Below, piece by piece: positions 13,567 through 15,474 of a DNA stretch of 15,474 nt. Location: assembly GCA_020058565.1 (NCBI GenBank), contig JAGVDT010000066.1:1-15474 (forward strand), given 5' to 3'. Positions within the stretch are counted from its first letter, which is position 1. Every line of letters starts with the position of its first letter. A program made the position numbers and the translations under genes. The notes beneath the pieces are model-generated. The model saw nothing but the letters and a program-made list of their open reading frames with translations, did no database searches and was not told the origin of the DNA. Origin of the DNA: Minisyncoccota bacterium (GTDB taxonomy: Bacteria; Patescibacteriota; Minisyncoccia; Phycocordibacterales; UBA2100).

Positions 13567-13610
13567 GCGCGAGCGGTCTCGCGCCATACGAGAAGTGTAC
13601 GCCACTTCTC
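13567..13610. terminator. Two tandem perfect hairpins between surface genes
   Basis: Hairpin A: GCGCGAG (13567-13573) pairs with CTCGCGC (13578-13584), a four-base loop. Hairpin B: GAGAAGTG (13590-13597) pairs with CACTTCTC (13603-13610), a five-base loop. Both are perfect and lie between the stop of the glycine-rich protein gene and the start of the SVDLRK protein gene. No T-run follows on the minus strand, so they could be terminators without a T-tract, an attenuation site or mRNA processing elements. Confidence 0.45.
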
Positions 13611-13647
13611 AAACCTTGCCCCTCGCTTTCAGTGAATAAGTGCCGGT

Positions 13648-15474
13648 TCATGGCGTTTGCGGCTCATCCGCATTCGTTTCCAGCAAAACGGGTTCAGGGG
13701 CAGGCGCTTGCGTCTCTGCAGCTTCCGGCTCGATCTCCTCCGGCTCTACAGCCGAGGGTTCTTCTGGAAGGGACGGAGTCGATGAGGCAACTTCGGGCGT
13801 AGATGAAGCCACATTTTGCTCCGAATCACCGCCGGAAGTCACGGGCGCTATTACCCGGATGGTACGGTCGATTTCCGACACATAGCCGGCGGAGTCGATA
13901 ACACGATACTTTACGACATGCTCTGCAGGGAAAGACGTATCTATGGTGACTGTCTCAGAAAGAAGCCCGTCGACCAGTGTGTCTATCTTTAGGTTCAGAG
14001 CACTCTCGGGAGCAATGATGCGTGCGCCGAGATCTATGTAGACATCTCCAACTTGGATCGTAGCGGGATTGTTGCCTTGAATTTCGATGGTTACCTTCTC
14101 GTCCTCATCGCTTGAAACAACCGGAGCGCTCGCGGTAGCGGCTTGCGGGCTTGGCTTATTTTTTGTTATTTTCAGCAGCGTCTCGACGTCTTCGCGTGAG
14201 AGACATTGATCATCGATGCAGATCTCGTCTTTCGCGTGGATTGCATCGGCAAATATGCTCGAAAGGCCATTGCCAGCGGTCGCAAGTATCTGCATGATCT
14301 TTTCGGTGATGCTCTGTATCAAAGTCTGTGCGAAGCTGTCGACCATGCTCGGTGTGGAGCTCGCTGTTGCCGCGGTCGAGGTCGCGCTGGACGTTGCCTG
14401 TGCGCCAAAGCTGAACATAGAGATGCGTTTGCCGATAGCGCTCATCATGCCGCCCACGAAGTCAAGTGGTCCCGTCGGCATCGTCGTGCTTGCTCCGGTC
14501 GAGGAACCAAACCCGGCCGTGTTATTTCCAAGGAGTGAAAATGCAATTGCGTTGATGTCCGTGCCGGGCTGCAAGTCCATGAAGATCATGACTGTCTCCC
14601 CGCTTTCCGTATGCTCTACCGGCGCAATGACGATACCGACAGTGTCGTCGAAAACATTTGCTTTCTTGCCGACGCCAGGCGTCGCAGAAAGCGTGATGCG
14701 ATCGCCTATCTGCACGTCCCCGTTCTCGCTTGAAAACTTGACGGGCACTCGGCCCGATAGGGCCACTGGCCGCTGACCCGCGGCCGCCGCGTCCTCCTCG
14801 CCGAGTGTGATCCCTGGTTTCGTCGAAATAACGCCGGCAAGTGGACGGTTGTCGCCTCTTTCTGCGAGCTTCACCGTGATAGGCATGCCTGGGTCAAAAG
14901 AAACAATATCACCGGCGCTGATATTCGGTGATGCGACGGGGTAGTTTTCCGCTATGTCGGCCCCGCCGAGCTGTGTCGTATACTCATAAATAACATAGCC
15001 TCCGGCGCCGCCATCGCCGCCATCGCCGCCACCCGCGTCATCACTCTGCGTTCCTGAGCCGCCGCCGCCGCCGCCGTAGTCTTCGCCATTGCCGCCATTC
15101 ACCGCGCCAGCAGTATCGTCACCTCCGGCGCCGCCAAGACCTCCTCGAGGCGCATCCCCGCCATCGCCGCCGGTACCGATCGTTGCAACCGATGCGCCAT
15201 TTGTGCCATCGCCGCCCGCTAGATTCATGTCGCCGCCGAACCCCATGCCCCCCGCGCCACCTGCCGAATTCACTGCACCCGCAGCTCCCGGCTGACCGCC
15301 CGTCGAGGTTGCCATACCACCGAAGTTGGTACTCCCTCCGGGAGTTCCGGCATTATTGCCGCCAGTGGCGCCTGCCGGACCCCCGATGCCTACGGACACC
15401 TGTACGGATGTGGTTGCAGAAAGTTCACTCGAAGACAGGTGCTTCATCGCATATCCGCCGCCGCCGCCGCCGCC
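13648..15474 (-). CDS. Glycine-rich, tail-fibre-like multidomain surface protein (5' end outside the window)
   Basis: 608 codons are visible and the frame stays open to the window edge, so the N-terminus is missing; an in-frame ATG at 15447 lies within the glycine-rich domain and is unlikely to be the start. Modules in order: a glycine-rich domain (opening 'GGGGGGGYAMKHL', then 'VQVSVGIGGPAG') as in some phage tail-tip and adhesin proteins; a chaperone-like or tail-fibre module ('GGADIAENYP', 'SAGDIVSFDPGMP', 'LAGVISTKPGITLGE', 'PVALSGRVPVK'); a Ser/Thr/Ala-rich region with a likely amphipathic segment; 'DEICIDDQCLSREDVETLLK'; an Ig-like DUF5011-type domain ('VTIEIQGNNPATIQVGDVY' to 'YRVIDSAGYVSEIDRTIRV'); and a Pro/Glu/Ala-rich tail. 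It is probably exported and may be an adhesin or fibre. Domain names are from motif memory and the exact family is uncertain. Confidence 0.8.
   Translation of the reverse strand, partial: GGGGGGGYAMKHLSSSELSATTSVQVSVGIGGPAGATGGNNAGTPGGSTNFGGMATSTGGQPGAAGAVNSAGGAGGMGFGGDMNLAGGDGTNGASVATIGTGGDGGDAPRGGLGGAGGDDTAGAVNGGNGEDYGGGGGGSGTQSDDAGGGDGGDGGAGGYVIYEYTTQLGGADIAENYPVASPNISAGDIVSFDPGMPITVKLAERGDNRPLAGVISTKPGITLGEEDAAAAGQRPVALSGRVPVKFSSENGDVQIGDRITLSATPGVGKKANVFDDTVGIVIAPVEHTESGETVMIFMDLQPGTDINAIAFSLLGNNTAGFGSSTGASTTMPTGPLDFVGGMMSAIGKRISMFSFGAQATSSATSTAATASSTPSMVDSFAQTLIQSITEKIMQILATAGNGLSSIFADAIHAKDEICIDDQCLSREDVETLLKITKNKPSPQAATASAPVVSSDEDEKVTIEIQGNNPATIQVGDVYIDLGARIIAPESALNLKIDTLVDGLLSETVTIDTSFPAEHVVKYRVIDSAGYVSEIDRTIRVIAPVTSGGDSEQNVASSTPEVASSTPSLPEEPSAVEPEEIEPEAAETQAPAPEPVLLETNADEPQTP

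Noticed and set aside
15054..15474. GCC-rich triplet runs as a non-coding repeat array
   Set aside because: On the minus strand they are glycine codons within one continuous reading frame with a recognisable glycine-rich domain pattern.

Overview
The window reads as part of a Candidate Phyla Radiation (Patescibacteria, Parcubacteria-like) genome. This rests on family recognition: a C-terminal dockerin of the 'VNLVDFSI' type, membrane-anchored DUF916/WxLIP-like proteins in several copies, secreted proteins ending in a 'TYVATPTF'-like tail, and A-rich fold-back repeats. TGA is used as a stop (for example in the genes ending at 13648, 11382 and 5142), so the code is standard and lineages that recode UGA as glycine are excluded. 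The species cannot be named from sequence alone.

Layout. At the left edge a minus-strand gene starts (start codon plus a strong ribosome-binding site) and runs out of the window. Next is a REP-associated tyrosine transposase (minus strand) bracketed by three copies of a 19-base palindrome. Then comes purB (adenylosuccinate lyase), the only complete plus-strand gene. From about 2380 to the right edge every gene is on the minus strand. In transcription order these are: a glycine-rich tail-fibre-like surface protein (5' end outside the window); a single-pass membrane protein with an N-terminal SVDLRK motif; a secreted WxL-like protein; two DUF916/WxLIP-like membrane-anchored proteins; a second WxL-like protein; a third DUF916/WxLIP-like protein; a small two-TM coiled-coil protein; a dockerin/Ig protein; a TlpA-like thioredoxin; and a SemiSWEET-like transporter.

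The roughly 12 kb surface cluster looks like a cell-envelope assembly. Secreted beta-rich proteins share a C-terminal domain and are interleaved with three anchored partners, the arrangement expected if the anchors hold the secreted proteins at the cell wall. That functional link is inferred by analogy with Firmicutes WxL loci. Two features stand out. (1) A fold-back repeat of about 140 bases occurs three times, each time at the 5' end of a gene. In two cases it supplies the start codon and the first part of the signal peptide; in the third it encodes a 50-codon leader ending 2 bases before the next ATG. (2) Four otherwise unrelated membrane proteins carry a short motif of the form [S/T/V][V/I][D/N]L[K/R], each time on the predicted cytoplasmic side, which suggests a shared cytosolic partner.
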